This document shows, piece after piece, positions 62,243 through 64,000 of a DNA stretch of 64,000 nucleotides. Within the stretch, counting starts at the first letter, position 1. Each line of letters starts with the position of its first letter. The notes under the pieces are model-generated. The model had not been told where the DNA came from and did not search any database. It saw only the letters and a list, made by a program, of their open reading frames with translations. Source of the DNA: Vibrio astriarenae (GTDB lineage: Bacteria; Pseudomonadota; Gammaproteobacteria; Enterobacterales; Vibrionaceae). Where the stretch lies: positions 1,116,001 through 1,180,000 of the forward strand of contig NZ_CP047476.1 in assembly GCF_010587385.1 (NCBI RefSeq), in the 5' to 3' direction. Position numbers and translations under genes: made by a program.

Positions 62243-62402
62243 GATTTCTGCCTCAAAAGTACTACTCAATATACAAGATTGGTCACACAAAATTAGTTTA
62301 CAAGCGACTTGCCCCTTATATTTATTGGTGGGCTACAAAGCTAGTGTTATACTTTCATTAAATAAGACATAAATCATTATTAAATCGAAGTAAGAATATA
62401 CT

Positions 62403-63122
62403 ATGGCAAGCGCATTTAACTCTATTGCTGGTTCTAAACGCAGCCTCCATGTACAAGTAGCCCGAGAAATTGCTCGCGGTATTTTGTCTGGTGAGCTAGC
62501 AGAAGGCTCTATTCTCCCTGGTGAGATGGCTCTTTGTGAGCAGTTTGGCATTAGCCGCACTGCACTGCGTGAAGCAGTTAAACTACTGACCTCTAAAGGT
62601 CTTCTTGAGTCCCGTCCTAAAGTGGGCACACGAGTTATTCACCGTGCCTACTGGAACTTCTTGGATCCACAACTTATCGAATGGATGGATGGATTGGCTG
62701 ATCCTGATCAGTTCTGCTTTCAGTTCCTTGGCCTACGTCGCGCCATTGAACCAGAGGCGTGCGCATTGGCAGCGAAGCATGCAACGGCTGAACAACGTAT
62801 TGAGCTTTCTGAGACCTTCCAACGTATGGTTGAGATTTCAGAGGCAGATACATTCGATCAAGAGCGCTGGATGGAAGTCGATACTCAGTTCCACAGCCTT
62901 ATCTTCAACGCGACTGGCAATGATTTCTACCTACCCTTTGGTAACATCCTAACCACGATGTTTGTTAACTTTATCGCGCACTCTTCCGAAGAAGGTAGCA
63001 CGTGTATCAATGAGCACCGCCAGATTTACGATGCCATCATGGCAGGTAACTCAGACAAGGCACGCAGTGCATCTGCACAGCACTTGATCGCACACAAGCA
63101 TCGTTTACCTGAAGCAAGTTAA
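62403..63122 (+). CDS. GntR/FCD-family regulator (copy 2)
   Basis: A 239-residue paralogue of copy 1, with the same layout: winged helix (about 14-78: HVQVAREIARGILSGELAEGSILPGEMALCEQFGISRTALREAVKLLTSKGLLESRPKVGTRV) and FCD domain with the metal-site pattern FLGLRRAIEPEACALAA and HRQIYDAIMAGNSDKARSASAQHL. The ATG at 62403 follows AAGTAAG. A strong terminator ends the gene. Divergent placement from copy 1 suggests duplication with inversion. Confidence 0.88.
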   Translation: MASAFNSIAGSKRSLHVQVAREIARGILSGELAEGSILPGEMALCEQFGISRTALREAVKLLTSKGLLESRPKVGTRVIHRAYWNFLDPQLIEWMDGLADPDQFCFQFLGLRRAIEPEACALAAKHATAEQRIELSETFQRMVEISEADTFDQERWMEVDTQFHSLIFNATGNDFYLPFGNILTTMFVNFIAHSSEEGSTCINEHRQIYDAIMAGNSDKARSASAQHLIAHKHRLPEAS

Positions 63123-63150
63123 GCGCAACGTTGCTTATTAAATTATGCCA

Positions 63151-63182
63151 AAGCACGCTTTTCAGCGTGCTTTTTGTTTTTT
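63151..63182 (+). terminator. Rho-independent terminator after GntR copy 2
   Basis: Perfect 9-bp stem AAGCACGCT-tttc-AGCGTGCTT followed by TTTGTTTTTT. Confidence 0.9.
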
Positions 63183-63296
63183 GGCTAAGCTAAAACTAAA
63201 AAAGCAAGGTCATTATTTTAATAACTTTTCATGTACATAAAAAGCACCGATAGATAAGATATATAATATTACAAATATCAAAATAGAGCTCAAAAT

Positions 63297-64000
63297 ATGA
63301 ATGATTCGCTTCTTCCCAATATTATTCAGTTCATAAGTCAAATTGACCCTTTTGACAAAGTACCAAAAAGCGCGTTGCGTGACCTCTCTTCAGATATCGA
63401 GATCACCTACTTAGCCAAAGGTGAAACCATCGAACTGGGTAATGAAGGCAAAAAGAAGTCTCTCTATGTCATTCGCACTGGCTCTATGGAGCAAAGAAAA
63501 GCAGATGGTGTGTTGCGTGCCAGACTAGGCCCTGAAGATCTGTTTGGTTTTACGTTCTTGGCGCAAGAGCGAGACAACAACGAAGAGTATCACGCCACTG
63601 CTATAGAAAACTCTTTAGTTTACATTGTGCCCCACTCTGCTTTGCAAAAGCTCTTCAAGACGCATCCAGAATGTGCTGAACACTTTGCATCTCAGGCGCA
63701 AGTCCGCCTCAAGTCGGCACTGGATGTTGTATGGTCAAATAAAGAAAAGGGCCTATTCATACGCCGCGTTGAAGAAGTCGCCAGCGGCCGAGTCGCGGTA
63801 GTGACTTCAGAACAATCGATTCAATCCGTGGCTAACGAGATGTTGATGGAGCGCTCACCATGTGCGGTTATCTACGAAGGTGATGACATCGTGGGTCTAA
63901 TCACGGATCGTGATATGACAAAACGTGTGATTGCTCAGCGCACGAGCATTGATAACCCAATCACCGATGTCATGACCCACTCTCCATTAACTGTGAAGCC
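63297..64000 (+). CDS. Cyclic-nucleotide-binding / CBS-domain signal protein (partial)
   Basis: Open frame from ATG 63297 to the window end, at least 234 residues. The cNMP-binding domain comes first (about 15-130: ITYLAKGETIELGNEGKKKSLYVIRTGSMEQRKADGVLRARLGPEDLFGF), then a pair of CBS motifs begins near residue 155 (VVTSEQSIQSVANEMLMERSPCAVIYEGDDIVGLITDRDMTKRV, then NPITDVMTHSPLTV). Such proteins continue with a DUF294 nucleotidyltransferase domain, which would lie beyond the window. No terminator or stop is reached. GAGCTCAAAAT precedes the ATG, so the start is weakly supported. Confidence 0.85.
   Translation, partial: MNDSLLPNIIQFISQIDPFDKVPKSALRDLSSDIEITYLAKGETIELGNEGKKKSLYVIRTGSMEQRKADGVLRARLGPEDLFGFTFLAQERDNNEEYHATAIENSLVYIVPHSALQKLFKTHPECAEHFASQAQVRLKSALDVVWSNKEKGLFIRRVEEVASGRVAVVTSEQSIQSVANEMLMERSPCAVIYEGDDIVGLITDRDMTKRVIAQRTSIDNPITDVMTHSPLTVK

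Larger units (their letters stand above)
61873..62402. other. Interval between the two GntR genes
   Basis: About 530 bases. It contains a leftward terminator (61919-61941), the arms CTAGGGCG (61942-61949) / CGCCCTAG (61978-61985), a possible 72-codon minus-strand ORF (61993-62211) and a second operator (62217-62242). The layout suggests a short leftward transcript, RNA or small protein. Confidence 0.5.

Overview
The window looks like a Vibrio chromosome, probably the second one. The pentose-phosphate operon zwf-pgl-gnd, the paired bfr/bfd genes, the many LysR regulators and surface lipoproteins, VCR/VPR-type attC sites and the codon use all fit Vibrio. I infer chromosome II because zwf-pgl-gnd lies there in V. 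cholerae. Species cannot be fixed from the sequence alone.

Left part (1-37.5 kb), ordinary backbone in sub-blocks. 0.2-6.5 kb: psiE, an OmpR-type two-component system, two tandem spondin-domain secreted proteins, a trypsin-like protease, a LysR regulator and a cytochrome b562. 6.5-11.5 kb: a YcdX-type PHP phosphatase and the overlapping zwf-pgl-gnd operon, followed by a small palindromic repeat cluster and a doubled DUF3012 lipoprotein. 12-17 kb: an outer-membrane beta-barrel, a small periplasmic protein, a patatin lipoprotein and a Kef-type antiporter. 17-28 kb: a LysR regulator, pdxY, gltS, a BIG2 protein, the aspT-aspD aspartate/alanine proton-consuming system and an aaeXAB-like efflux operon. 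Four copies of one 19-bp palindrome sit in front of the Kef antiporter, pdxY, aspT-aspD and the efflux operon. This suggests one regulon joining proton-motive/pH functions with the vitamin B6 cofactor that AspD needs. 28-37.5 kb: envelope proteins, namely a large beta-barrel-like protein, an esterase-fold lipoprotein that has lost its catalytic residues, two phospholipase-D-family lipoproteins and a TamA-like barrel.

Accessory island (about 37.6-52.94 kb). No integrase or transposase gene is visible. Its right edge cuts into a gene of the acyltransferase/penicillin-acylase-like Ntn-hydrolase class (only the 3' part remains). The left third (38.0-41.4 kb) is a small integron-cassette cluster without an integrase (CALIN): attC-like sites separate a DUF2971 gene, a translationally coupled YfbU-homologue/membrane-protein pair and a two-TM coiled-coil protein. 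The middle (42-46.5 kb) carries unknown genes spaced by a dispersed repeat of about 75-130 bp in three copies, a 33-residue membrane peptide and a GNAT gene with an in-frame stop. The right third has SOS-controlled umuDC with a frameshifted umuD behind a perfect LexA box. Next comes a divergent XRE regulator / winged-helix coiled-coil protein / SF2 helicase module with two identical palindromic operators, then a lipoprotein. The helicase module and the YfbU pair are the best candidates for an undescribed (possibly defence-related) system, but no function can be proved from sequence.

Right part (53-64 kb), backbone again: a LysR regulator, a secreted protein made of 24-residue tandem repeats, bacterioferritin and its ferredoxin, a LysR regulator divergent from a PhnDCE-type phosphonate/phosphite importer, a MATE exporter, and two paralogous GntR/FCD regulators that share operator half-sites. 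A cyclic-nucleotide/CBS-domain protein runs off the right end.
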